Below, one piece after another: positions 34,870-46,428 of a stretch of 64,000 bases of DNA (positions are counted from its first letter, which is position 1; each line of letters begins with the position of its first letter). The notes beneath the pieces were generated by a model that was not told the DNA's origin, made no database searches, and saw only the letters and a list, made by a program, of their open reading frames with translations. Position numbers and translations under genes: made by a program. The stretch spans positions 242,424 through 306,423 of the forward strand of contig CAJNOL010000068.1 of the NCBI GenBank assembly GCA_905250125.1, written 5' to 3'. The DNA comes from Rotaria sordida. Taxonomy: Eukaryota > Rotifera > Eurotatoria > Philodinida > Philodinidae.

Positions 34870-36572
34870 AAAAATATATTAGAATATGGATATTTAGGTT
34901 CAATTAAATCAATACCAATTAATTCAACTAATTCTTTAATTATTTATTATTCATCAAATGGAATTAATCAACTTATTGAACAATGGGGGAAAACAATGCA
35001 GAAAGCATTTCAGAGAACAAATCAATATCGTTTAAATGATTTAACTATTAATTATCTTGGTTATTATACAGATAATGGAGCTTATTACTATTATCATAGT
35101 GAACCGAATATGAATTATGAACAAACAATAATTAAAATAAAAGAAAATTTATCAATTCCAATTCATTATATTCAATTAGATTCTTGGTGGTATTATAAAA
35201 GTTTAGGTGGTGGTGTTAAAGAATGGGTTGCTCGTCCGGATATATTTCCAGATGGTCTTAAAGGATTAAATGAAAAATTAAATAATTTTCCATTATCATT
35301 ACATAATCGATATTGGTCATCCGATACAATTTATTCAAATAAATATAATTTTATAATTGATAATTCAAATTTGAAAAGTCTTCCATTAGGTAATGATTCA
35401 TTTTGGATTGATTTATTTAATAAATCAACAAAAAATTTTAATTTAATATTATATGAACAAGATTGGATGAATCATCAAACAATTGATTTTATTCCAACAC
35501 GTCAAGATTTTTATCTTGGAAGACAATGGTTAATATCAATGGGTTATGCAGCTAATCTATTTAATATAAATATACAATATTCAATGTGTTTACCACGACA
35601 TGCTCTTCAAGCTTTTGAAATAAATCGTGTTACACAAGCAAGAGTATCTGATGATTATTATGTACATGTTGTAAAAAATATTCCTCAATGGAATATAGGT
35701 ATATCATCAATGTTAGCTAATGCTATAGGAATAGCTCCATTTAAAGATGTTTTTTGGTCAACACAATATCAACCTGATGCTCCTTATAAATCTACAGTTG
35801 AAGAAATCTTACCTGATAGAGAAATTTTAATATCAACACTTTCAACTGGACCAGTTGCTCTTGGTGATGGAATTAATTATGTTGATAGACAACGTATAAT
35901 GAAATGTTGTCGTCAAGATGGTCTGATATTAAAACCTTCAAAACCTTTAACTATGATTGATTTATTAATTAATGACTGGGCTCTTCATCAAGGTATTATA
36001 CAAGGAGAACTTTATTCAACGAAAACAATTATGTAAAATTTTATCTATTTTATAATTAAATTTAAAAAAGAGTCTTTTGTTTTTCATTAAGAAATGATAA
36101 AATATTTTCAATAATATTTGCATCATCAATGCGACGTAGTTATTCAATAAAACCATCAATGATTGGATCACCTGATGGAATTATTTGGTCATATGATAAT
36201 CCATATGAAATATATACATTTGATGATAATCATTCACTTGAGATATCAAATGAAAAATGTCATTTTACATCATTTTGCCTATGGTATAGTTCACCTGTTT
36301 GGATATTCAATGATTCTTTATCAACAAAATATTCTTTTATGGGTGAATTAAATAAATGGACATTTATTAGTCAACAAAGATTTACTTCTTTAACAATTGA
36401 TTCTCAAAATACTCATATGACAATCATTGTTGAAGGTGTTGATAATGAATTTGTAGATTTATTTGTTTATCATTCAAAATTTCAATCTGTTATTCATGTT
36501 ATTTGTCATTTTTATTTTAATCATCTAAAAGCTAAACTTATTATCAATTCTACAAACGTTATTTGTTCATAA
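34870..36572 (+). CDS. Glycoside-hydrolase-like protein (GH36/alpha-galactosidase-superfamily-like barrel), 5' end lost in gap
   Basis: Two exons, 34870-36032 and 36092-36572, join in phase over a 59-base intron (AT|GTAAAA ... TTAAG|A). The protein shows barrel-type motifs: IHYIQLDSWWYY, LILYEQDWMNHQ with acidic residues at strand ends, NIGISSMLANAIGIAPFKD, and LSTGPVALGDGI followed by CCRQDGLILKPSKP, like the end of the barrel in GH36/raffinose-synthase-type enzymes. A beta-rich C-terminal region follows (from about 36130). It resembles an uncharacterised animal family; hydrolysis or transfer of an alpha-linked sugar is inference only. An apparent in-frame extension leftwards through the N gap to 34681 is transposon terminal repeat, not this gene. 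No start codon or signal peptide can be seen. Confidence 0.72.
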
Positions 36573-37147
36573 TATGTAAATAACTGATAATTCTTTCAAT
36601 ATAAATAAAGATTTTACTTTATTTTTTATTTTTTTTTTGTAAATAATTATCTGTATTATTAATCAATTGAAGATAAACTAGATAGTAATTGATATCAAAT
36701 TTAGAAGAAAGATATTTTTATAAGTATATTAACATTTAATTTTAACATTGATAAATATATATATGGGCGTGAACAGTTACTAGGATACCCCTAATGTATT
36801 TGTTTATACAACTTCAATAGATTATCATGAAAATATGACTTTTTTATCAGTTGTAGTACATATGTAGTCCTAATGATCCGCTATTGTTTGAGCTCTATAT
36901 GTCGCCAGGAATGAGGATTATTAAATGTTCTCTTATGATCCTTATATTAAATGTATTTTGCATTTAATTTATTAACATTTCGTTTTCGGTACATACTTAT
37001 GCACAATAATTCTTCATTCTATTGCCTCTATGTACTTCAGTTACATATTTCTCGTTCTGTGTCTATCAGATTTTCCTCACTTTGATCACGTTTTTCTTTT
37101 CTTCGGCTTTATCTCACTGGTGTACATTCACTTATATTTTCTTTACT

Positions 37148-38419
37148 ATGTCTTCTCCACGCATTGAATGGAGTTGTTCTGAATGTCGATCAGTTATAAC
37201 TGATCAACGAAAATATTGTGCTGCTTGTCACTCAATGTTACGATGGACATGCCATGGTTCAGGAAGATCTGGCATATACACTAATTATTATCGGCATCGT
37301 GGTCGCTGCAGTTCGTGTATTGTAGAGATGGACGAAGATCAACAACAAGAGATACGAGATAAACAACTTTCGATTCAACAAGAATTTCATACGCTCGATG
37401 ACAGTAAGTAAAATTAATTTCGCAGCTGACATTTGCGTTGGTTATTCGACTATTTTATGCTTTAAGAATATTTGGCAATTATTTCTAAAAAACCGCTTTT
37501 TTTAATGTCTTGTACAACAACGTCCATGGTCAGAATGGCAGCGAAGTGATGAATCTTGTGTGCAACATACTGGACTTGATGTTGAACAAGTACAAGAATT
37601 ATATGATATGTGTGAAGAACCACTTAAAAAGTATCATCTTCATCGATATGAGCAACAAACAGATATTGCCGACAGATCATATTTATCTCCTATGAATTTA
37701 CTCGTAGTTACATTATGGTACTTGAAGCATTATCATTCAGAACGCTACATTTCTACAGAGTTGAATTTGGGTCAATCAACAGTTAAATATTTCTTAACAG
37801 AAGTTCTGGATATATTACATTCATGTGTATATCAGGAATTAGTATCGTTACCAGTTGATTTAGCTAGTAGAAGAAGTAAACATGGACCTCAACAACAGTA
37901 CAAGTTAATAGTTGATTCAACTTCTATTGCGATTCCCGAGCCTTCTGATTCAAACCAACGTAAAGCATATTGTTATGGAAAAAGCTCAACGAACTATGCC
38001 ATAAAAGTCCAAATAGCTTGTGACTTTAACCATCACATAGTACATGTATCAGACTGTTATCGTGGTAGTACACATGATATTACAATTTTAAGAAATTCTG
38101 GACTGTTGGATTATGTGGAAGAATCACTTCAAATTATTGCTGATAAAGGATATATCGGTGAAGAATACGTTATTACTCCAAAAAAAAACCTCATGGACGT
38201 GAATTAACGGATGAAGAGAAGAACTTTAATCGCGATATTAATAGTGCACGAGCAGCTATTGAAAACATTAATCAAAGACTCAAAGTCTATACTATTTTGG
38301 GAAATATCTACAGAGGAGCTATCGATGATTTTCATAAAATAACAAAGATCGTGCAAGTTGTTTCAGCTTTATGTAATATCAAACTACAAAAGCATCCCAT
38401 TCGTAAATCTACAGCATAA
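37148..38419 (+). CDS. DDE_Tnp_4-type transposase with Cys-rich N-terminus; coding frame shifts at A9
   Basis: Exon 1 (37148-37403) encodes a zinc-finger-like Cys cluster (CSECR, CAACH, RCSSC). A GTAAGT intron ends at CAG 37531-37533. Exon 2 (from 37534) contains a helix-turn-helix-like STELNLGQSTVKYFLTE and then the catalytic domain: first Asp in LIVDSTSI, second Asp in GSTHDITILR, and DKGYIGEEYV. At 38180-38188 a run of nine A follows; frame 0 stops 19 bases later (TAA 38205-38207), whereas the -1 frame continues with PHGRELTDEEKNFNRDINSA, the third catalytic residue in RAAIENINQRL, and ends at TAA 38417-38419. The full product would be about 378 residues. The break is either a one-base deletion, a sequencing error in the homopolymer, or a -1 ribosomal frameshift. 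Confidence 0.8.
38183..38189 (+). other. Candidate -1 frameshift heptamer A-AAA-AAC
   Basis: In the transposase frame the bases read A|AAA|AAC, an exact X-XXY-YYZ slippery heptamer. A -1 slip here joins the two halves of the transposase. No strong downstream pseudoknot was evident by eye. A simple base loss from an original A10 run gives the same picture. Confidence 0.4.
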
Positions 38420-38731
38420 TAAGTTAGTTATATTTTTCTAGTCGATTGATAATAAAAAACAGTCGAAGATATCTTTGTGTCATTTCAAATATTGCAGTAT
38501 GAATAGATATATGCTGATAAATTGGATATGAAACACGTTCAATATAAGGATCATAAGAGAACATTTAATAATCCTCATTCCTTGCGACATATAGAGCTCA
38601 AACAATAGCGGATCATTAGGAATACATATGTACTACGACTGATAAAAAAATCATATTTTCATGATAATCTATTGAAGCTGTATAAACAAATACATTAGGG
38701 GTATCCTAGTAACTGTTCACGCCCATATATT

Positions 38732-39438
38732 ACTGTCAGTCAAAATTCTGTGATTGTCACAATCAAGAGTATGCTTGTAGATGATGAGAACGGATGAAAG
38801 AAAGAATGAAATAGATGCAGACATATGCTATGATATCGTTTTGTAGATGACAAGATATAAGAAGGAATGCAAAAGCGTTAATATTCCTTTTACTCTCTAT
38901 TACTGCAACCGGCCGATGAAGCATCTAATTCATCACAACGTCATATGCACTGACAATAAATGAAAAGAAAAAACAAAATTAAGATGTCTAAGTAAGTATT
39001 TTTTGATGATTTAAGATTTCTTTTATGGTCATTAGTATTGCTTTGTCTATATCTGATTTAAATTTCGCCAATATCGAATATGAAGATCAAGAAATGATTT
39101 AATAGAAAAATTCAAATATAATCGACATGTACGAATATCATCGACATTTGTTGTTTCATTAGCATGAAATTTAATTTCTAATAAATAATTCTTATTTCTA
39201 ATAATAAAGGCGTGTATGCGCTCGTGGATGAAAAGCAGTACAATACGTATACTCTTATTTAAAATATAATTGGATGACCTATTGTTTGCAACCATTTCAA
39301 CCTACTAATCACATAGAATTTTTTTAAGTTCAAAAATGAATAGGATATTGAAACTAAAATGATAACCAGGAATTATTTTTCCTGTGTCAAATCTGTATAC
39401 CACAAAAAATTTTATTAGATCCTCAAACATGTATATAT
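38732..39438. other. Intergenic DNA between transposon and tandem repeats
   Basis: No gene was recognised. The last 80 bases resemble the end of a further, more decayed copy of the tandem repeat to the right. Confidence 0.35.
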
Positions 39439-40500
39439 TAGATCAAAAAAACAAACAAAAATTATTTCACACTTAAACAAACATTAATTGCAATGATTAC
39501 AATTTACTAATAGAACAAAATTTTTTTTTCTTTTTCTTTATAAGTTCAAAAAAAAAGAAAATAAACCAAACAAGAAAAACAAATATTCAGAAATGGATTT
39601 GTGGTCAAAAAAAAAGTTTGATGGGATCAGGCATGGAACATCTGTACTGCTTGTCCACGTAACTCCGTCACAGCGTTATGTTTTTGCTCATTTTGTTTTG
39701 ACCATAACTCTGAAAGGACAAATCGTAGAGAGGCTAGCGATGTCTTAGATTAAAGACAAATTTGTTTTGAAGATTTTGAGATCTGTCCGAGCTCCTAAAA
39801 GTGTTTTCTCGAAAACCTACCACTGAAATGCCAACACCTACTTTTGAAAATCCATCGAAAAGGGTGGTGTTAGTATTTTGGTGATAGATATTCGGAAGCA
39901 CATTTTTATGAGCTCGTACAGATCTCAAAATCTTCAAAACAAATTTGTCTTCAATTTAAGACGTCGCTCGCCTCCCTACGACTTGTCCTTTCAGAGTTAT
40001 GGTCAAAACAAAATGAGCAAAAACGTAACACTGTGACACTCTGCCGCTAGCGTTACGTAGACAAGCCGTGTAGTTGATCTAAAAAAGGTTTTTTTTTTTG
40101 AGATTATGAATGAAGTATTGGTTATTGCAAGTTTAACTTACTAATGAACAAATTTTTCTTTTTTGTTCTTGATGAATAGGTGCGAGAAAAAGAAAATAAA
40201 TCAAACGAAAAAAAAAAGAATTTCTTCTGTAATAGACCTGTGCTCCAATCAAAAACCTTTAATATAGAGTCATGAAACATCTGTGTTTCATCTAAAAAAA
40301 AACCTATTTTAGATTATGAACGAACAATTGTTTGTTACAAGTTCAACTTACGTATCGAACAAAATTTTGTTTTCTTTCTCATGATGAATAAGTTCGAAGA
40401 AAAGAAATAAATTAAATGAAAAAAAAATTTCTTCTGTAATGAACTTGTGGTCCATTAATAAAACCTTCAATTAGATGATGAAATATGTTCGATCTAAAAA
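39439..40500. repeat. Tandem repeat, about 205-213-base unit, at least three copies, one split by a MITE
   Basis: Copies start at about 39439, 40076 and 40289, each beginning GATCTAAAAAA- or GATCAAAAAA-. They share in order TTGCAA-GT(T/C)-AACTTAC, GAACAAAATTTT, a GAAAAGAAATAAA(T/C)-like block, TTTCTTCTGTAAT and an end near ATGAAACATCTGT. The first copy is interrupted after CATCTGTA by the 422-base MITE; removing that element puts copies one and two about 210 bases apart. Copies differ by many substitutions and small indels. The unit has no ORF. Confidence 0.7.
39647..40068. mobile_element. MITE with about 170-base terminal inverted repeats and TGTA target duplication
   Basis: The left arm (39647 to about 39800) and right arm (about 39905-40068) match in reverse complement over long runs, such as TTTTTGCTCATTTTGTTTTG, ACCATAACTCTGAAAGGACA and TTTGTTTTGAAGATTTTGAG. 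The outermost bases are CTGCTTGTCCACGTAAC and, reversed, CGGCTTGTCTACGTAAC. TGTA lies directly outside both ends (39643-39646 and 40069-40072), consistent with a four-base target duplication. There is no coding capacity. The arms are GC-richer than the host DNA. Confidence 0.82.
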
Positions 40501-40516
40501 AAATAAGAAATTATTC

Positions 40517-42822
40517 AAAGGGTAGCAATATTTTTGATCACCAAAAAAAGATACTTTTGACCACCAAACATTTTTAGATACAAATGATCACCAAAAAAAG
40601 ATATTTTTGGTCACCAAATTTTTTAGAATATATCACATTATTTTTATTTCTCAACAAAGTAAAATACAATGTACAAAGTAATCAATATTCATTGAAATAC
40701 TAACAAAGTAAACAATATTCTTATTTTTATTAATATGTATTTACAAATTTAAAGCTGTGCTAACTTTCTTGGGACGTCCTCTTGTTTTTCGTTTACCTAA
40801 TGGTTGAATACGTGTTTTGTCGCTGACTTGATACGTGTTAAATATAATTGCTAAACCAACAGAATGTTTACACGAATACTCTTTGATGCCAATAAGACAG
40901 CTACATGATTGTAATGGTACAACTAACCAACATGATCGTTGTCATACTAAAAAGTCATTGAATGTAAGCCATCGACGAGAGTGATAAATATCTAACCAAG
41001 TAGACAATGTCATTTGGGCGTTAGATGATGGTACAACATAATAATCGCCATACCAGTAAAAAATACTATTGCGATCAATATTTATGGCCCATTTGTATGC
41101 AGCTAGTTCGCAATCGGATGTGATGGACGTACAAACAGAAAATGGATTGGTTTCGCAATCTTTCGACCAATCCTTGAGCATTGATTCGATCTTTGGAAGG
41201 AACGCTGACAAAGGTAATTTATTTCGAAGGGTATATTGCTGTTTGATTTTAGAGTTCATTGACTCACAACCGTTATTTGTGGATGGTATGTTGAACGCAC
41301 AACCTTCATACCTAGAATGAGAAAGGGATAATGAATACAACAACAGAGCTCGTAAATTTTTATTACCAATTCGATAATTTTTCAATCCATTGTTCATAAA
41401 AATAATCACAAAATTTGTTCAACGATGGATCAGAACGCCATTCAGTCATTAGAAGATTTATTCCTTGATTAAATATTTCGTCGTTAAAACTTAATTGTAC
41501 AGCATGAAGTTCTTTATCAATAACATCCCACTGTTGTTTAGTAACCAGATTTCGATGCATACGACATTTTTTTATCATGTGAAACCAACACATAAGCCGC
41601 TTCGCTTGTGGAAATATTTTTTGTTGAGCCGAAGTAATTCCTTAAAAAAATATAAAGTTGGCTTATAAGCACGAGATTTTTGCTCATATATCATACCTAA
41701 TACTCCATCAGCCATTATAAATCCAGGTGAGTATGGTTTTTGAAGTTCTTGAATACTTAATTGTTGAAGTGATTGAAACAAATGTTCATAACACGATGAA
41801 CTTTCATCATCGGAGACCAGCGCAACACCGAACGGATGAAAATGTCTGTTACCATCAGATGCACCAAATACCAGAAGTGGTAACTCGTTCCACGTTATCT
41901 TGTACGTAGCATCAATTTGCAATAGTGGAGTGGATTGAATTTGTTGAATTAAATGTTTCGTGGTAAATAAAACAAATAAGTCGTCCACGTCATTAATAAA
42001 ATAGAATGGTACAAACGTCGAATATGGCACAGTACCATCTAGATGGTCATTACACCACTTACGAAAATCGTATACTGAGAAGATTTCAGGACGATCCTTT
42101 CGACGTTCGGTTTGAACTAATGATGTTAACTTGCTTGATGACACTGGTATGGTTGGATGATCAATTGCGAGCGATGAACGAATTTGAGGTTCTGTTAAAC
42201 CAGCACGAACATATTTTGAAACAGATTGTCGCAGTGACGATGGTAAACGAGATGTTTGGTTACGGTCGCTATGATTGTGAGTATTTTTGAACATTACCGT
42301 AATTGAGTTAGGATCATCATCAGGTACAACTGCTTTGAGTTCATAATTACATGATGAATTTTTACGATATTGACTACATTTAAATGAGTACTTTGTATGA
42401 TCTTTAAGATTATTTGTTCGATATTGACACACATTATGTGATTTAGCTACAGCTGTAACATCATCAATTGAATTAACTACACAGAGCAGAATCCAATTTG
42501 ATTTTGACATTCTTACAAACGAAATACTTTAAAGTATTTATATATACGAGAAGCAGCAACAGAAAAGGTATGAGGAAATGTGAGTGATATTATGAAAAAT
42601 AGATAATGAAATGTAAGCAAATTACGAACGAAAAATATATAATGAAATGTAAGTGAATGATGAACAAACAAGAGGTGATGAAAAATCACATCTCTATAAA
42701 ATTTGGTGATCAAAAATATCTTTTTTTGGTTATCATTTGTATCTAATGATTTTTGGTGATCGAAAGTATTTTTTTTGGTGATCAAAAGTATCTTTTTTTG
42801 GTGATCAAAAATACAATTACTC
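40517..42822 (-). mobile_element. MULE (Mutator-like) DNA transposon, about 2.3 kb
   Basis: Both ends carry inverted repeats of about 110 bases (about 40517-40630 and 42690-42822). They are built from a repeated block TTTTGATCACCAAAAAAAGATA, with TTAGATACAAATGAT shared between the arms. The interior holds a single Mutator-like transposase gene on the minus strand. A 9-base target duplication expected for this superfamily was not evident, partly because a foldback element abuts the right end. Confidence 0.8.
40741..42510 (-). pseudogene. MULE transposase with a single premature stop before the SWIM finger
   Basis: Three exons (42510-41697, 41640-41367, 41311-40741) join in phase to about 552 codons. 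The N-terminus has a FLYWCH/FAR1-like zinc-binding region (KCSQYRKNSSCNYELKAV, then THNHS). The catalytic core follows: first Asp in LLQIDATYKI, second in FIMADGVLG, then MCWFHMIKKC, and the Glu in NNGCESMNSK. The C-terminus has a SWIM finger, CSC ... CKH. Only one break is visible: TGA at 40944-40942 in NDFLV-stop-QRSCW. The frame stays open to TAA 40743-40741, ending in a GRPKK-type basic tail. The protein would be cut just before SWIM, which normally aids DNA binding. The mutation looks recent. Confidence 0.85.
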
Positions 42823-44016
42823 TAAAATTTAATGGGCTACATTTTGGCATAAACCACTCACTATGATATGAAAATATTAATCAATTATTATATAAATATT
42901 AGTTAATTAGTAAAATTTCGCTTTGTTTTTAATTTAGAGATATTCCATTAGAAAGAACATTAAAAATTGAAGAGAACTATTGAATTATTATTTCAAAGTT
43001 GACTATATTAATGAGATTTTCACTATTGCCGGCTTTAACTAATATCCATTTCAAAAAAGAAAAAGGATGGATATGTTTTGAATAACTTTTGATAGAAACT
43101 AGATAGAGAGGTTCGGTTTTCATCGTTTAACAGAAGAGATGAAACGGCATCGAATCGTCTATATCAGATTTTTTTAAAACAAGTTTCCTCAGAGTCTACC
43201 ATCAAGTTTGTTAAATACAAAAGATTATTTAATATAAAACTTTTACGATCCCAATTTTCAAGAGTGCACTAGAATCGTTAACTGATGTTCTATAAATTCT
43301 GTAAGTCCGATGTTGTAAGCTTTAGCCAATCATGAGTTATGCATATTTTGCTGCATATTATCGTGAAAAAATTGACGAGAGACTCTGAGAATACTTCTCA
43401 GAAAAATCTGATATAGACTATTCAATGCAGTTTCATCTCCTCTTTTAAACAGTGAAAATCAAACCTCTCTATCTAGTTTCTATCAAAAGTTATTCAAAAA
43501 GTATGCATCCTTTTTCTTTTTTGAAATGTGTATTAGTTCCAGTGCTTATGAATTTAAAAAGACTTAACTTAAAAAAAAAGAATTTTATATCTGGAAAACA
43601 TCAATATGCCTTGAAAAGTAAGACTTATTTCAAATAGGAAGTCGTCACTCTTTGTGAAATGTTTTGTGCAAATATTGTAATTCTAAGTTTTAAAAAATAA
43701 TTTCGGACATGATTTTAAGCTATTTTTCTATGATTTTTGCAAATCATAACGTAATAAACACTATAGAACTAGTTTAAATTGTAAAAGCTGAAAATCTCAT
43801 TAAGATGATCTGTTTTGAAATAATGATTAGCTAATTTTGCTCAATTTTTATTCTTCATTCTCATGGAATACCTAAAAATTAAAAATAAAGCAAAGTTTTG
43901 CTAATTCGCTATTAATTATTATTAAATAAAAATTAACTAATAGTTATATAATAATTGATTAATATCTTAATATCACGGTGAGTGGTTTATGCTAAAATGT
44001 AGACCATCAAATTTTA
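42822..44016. mobile_element. Foldback element abutting the MULE
   Basis: The ends are inverted copies: TAAAATTTAATGGGCTACATTTTGGCATAAACCACTCAC on the left and the reverse complement of a near-identical run on the right. The left arm runs to about 43200. The right arm (about 43370-44016) carries about 250 extra bases around 43540-43785. Shared inner runs include AACTTTTGATAGAAACTAGA (with TAGAGAGGTT next to it) and AGATTTTTCTGA-like ends. No transposase is encoded. The left end overlaps or touches the MULE right end, so one element inserted beside or into the edge of the other. Confidence 0.72.
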
Positions 44017-45647
44017 TACTGAGCGGTGTATAAGACAGTTTTGAGTTATTATGTGTTAACGAAAAATTGATTAAACATTTAAAATGTGCTAAACTTTTTC
44101 AGCTATAGAATAAATTTTTGTTCTGTAAAGTAAACTAAAATACCTATACACTAAAATCTGTGCACATTTCAATTTTGTAAGCAGCTCTGAGAAGTATCGA
44201 AATTACTATGAAGATCGCTTTAATAAGTTGTCTTTGAGAACGAATCTAAAAAATAAAGTATGTTTAAGTTTTATGCTTCCCAAACTCACTCGCATAATGA
44301 AACGAACATAAGTTGTGGAATATTTTAATTTGATTTATAAAATGAATATTTTCATTATTTTTATAGAACTTTTTTATTTTTAAGTCTCTGGGTGAGAAGA
44401 AAGCAGCTATGAGCCAATCAAGCACTCACAGAAGATTGTTAAAAGAGCTGGTGTAATCATTCCAAATTAATTTTTTTCTTTATTTCACTGTTTTCTGTGT
44501 TAAAGGTAATGTCGTCATATGAAATTACCAAACCAAATATTTGACATTCTTATTATTAGCAAAAAGATTCAATATTTTTAGAATGCAGTCACCTTCACAT
44601 TAAAAATTTGAAAAACACAGCCAGCTTTCCAAGATTTTGATTGTTAAAAATTGATTTTTATGGAAAATAAGTGTGATATTCAGAAACAACATGCAAAAGT
44701 GTACCCAACACTTTATTTTTGGTGTGAAATATTTCAGACGTGGATGTACCTCAATCCATACTCACACCCTAGCCTAGAGTTGAATGATAGATATTCTGGA
44801 AAAAAATCTCATTTGAAAGAAAGAAAATTGAAGGACTTATAATGGACATACTGAGATCGGCATTCACTCTGTTGCATCTATCGGATAGTAAACATTGAAG
44901 ATTGTGAAATTCTATTAACTGTTTTGTAAATAACATGTAACTTAGAAATAAGAATGAAATATCAAAAGTTTCTTTCTCAAAATACCATACACATAACAGT
45001 GTTGAAACAATAGATAATCTCTAAAAGTTTTTCGTGGAGTAAATCAACTCATCTGAATACGCTCATGTTACAATACTAATTGATTTAAAAATGCAACTAG
45101 AACATATTAATAAGGCCAAATTAGCTCGATTTCATCGGTTACATGTCTTTTTCATGAGAGTTTTTTTTTTTACTTGAACTAATTTCAAAAAGATTTTCCC
45201 TAGAAAAACAAATATGTCAATCGATGAAATGCATTCGATAGCTCTACTCTTTCACCAATACTCATGTAGAAAAACAATAGACAGTCTTCATTGATGTTCA
45301 AATAGTTTTTGCAGTGCTGCTTCATCATTAACATACTTCTATAAGAAGTTCTTCACTGCACTGCTTTGCTGATTTTCTAACAGTGAAATTTATATCATCT
45401 ACTATCACAATTTTCGATCAGATGTAAGCACTGTAAATGTCATTCAGTTTGACATAGTTGTTAGTAAAACTATTTTACGTGTAAGAGCTGCTTCGACCAA
45501 AGCCTTATGTTTCCTTGTGTTTTATTATTTGTAACCACTCTCGGTTTGCAAGTTTAACTTTATAGCTAATCTAATAATGTTAGAAATCACATATACATAC
45601 TTGTTAAGTAATATTTGAGTGTACGAACTCTATTTTGTGCGCGTGCA
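44017..45647. other. Intergenic DNA, no gene recognised
   Basis: Contains only short frames. A small CTCACACCC-type patch near 44,760 hints at the same GT/CA repeat family as the patches at 45.65-46.07 kb. Confidence 0.35.
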
Positions 45648-46073
45648 ATCGAGGGTGTGGGTGTGAGTAAAGGGAAGATCAACGCCCACATCCACCACAC
45701 CCACACATTTTCAAGAAAAGAGATCGAGAAAGATTGATAACGTTTTTTCATTTCACCTTCGCTCAAGGTTGTTCTCCATTTCACACGACCTACATATTTG
45801 CACAGATATCTGCATGGTTGATGTGGTAGTTAGCAGGCAAATGCCCTCCGCTGTATATCATCCTCGTCTAAGTGATTAATTCATGACGATACGTAGTAAA
45901 AGATATGCCTGGATGTGCACTTGAATAACAGACTTTCCCAAGTCGAAATATCAGACATAAGGCTTGTGAGATCCGACGAGGGTATGGGTGTGGGCGTAGG
46001 GTGTGAATGGGGATGTGGATTAAGGCGAACAGCACACTCACACCCACAGTCGTACGCACACCCATCCATATCC
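45648..46073. repeat. Two GT/CA-rich inverted patches
   Basis: Patch one, 45648-45712: GAGGGTGTGGGTGTGAG, then CCACATCCACCACACCCACACATTTTC. Patch two, 45977-46073: GGGTATGGGTGTGGGCGTAGGGTGTG, then CACACTCACACCCACAG and GCACACCCATCC. Each is GT-rich on its left and CA-rich on its right, like the patch at 112-171. A weaker relative near 54,830 shares CCCACACATTTTCAA with patch one. Confidence 0.5.
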
Positions 46074-46428
46074 CACTGTATGAAAATTAGACGGATGATA
46101 CTAAAAGAAACATCATCATTTTTTGTAATACCGAAGAGATTACATAAATGAAACTTTAATAAGAAATCTTCTATAAGAACTTCACTTTTGATCGATAGTC
46201 GATGAAAATTTAACAAATAATCCTCGTAATTGATATTTTTTGCCTACGAATATGTTTTCAAGAACAAAATAAAACAAAAAGCTACTGTCCCCTACTCATA
46301 TTTATTGACATTAACTCATTTTACTGTTCTCTATATCCATGTATCAACATGATATCTTTATTTCTTTTGGTTTCTTCTTTCACATTCTCAAGTATAAAGA
46401 TATTGCTTATCATCAACATATTCAATAC

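Larger units (their letters stand above)
36760..38731 (+). mobile_element. IS5/PIF-Harbinger-superfamily DNA transposon (ISL2EU-like), about 1.97 kb
   Basis: Terminal inverted repeats of about 195 bases, at about 36760-36958 and 38537-38731, are almost identical. They begin TATATGGGCGTGAACAGTTACTAGGATACCCC and end inside near CTTATGATCCTTATATT. The ends lie in a TA-rich run, so a 2-3 base TA-type target duplication is likely but cannot be delimited. The single gene inside is a DDE transposase. The high identity of the two arms indicates a recent insertion. Confidence 0.85.

Noticed and set aside
39439..40500. CRISPR-like array
   Set aside because: The unit is about 210 bases, copies are diverged and contiguous without short spacers, and the host is a eukaryote.
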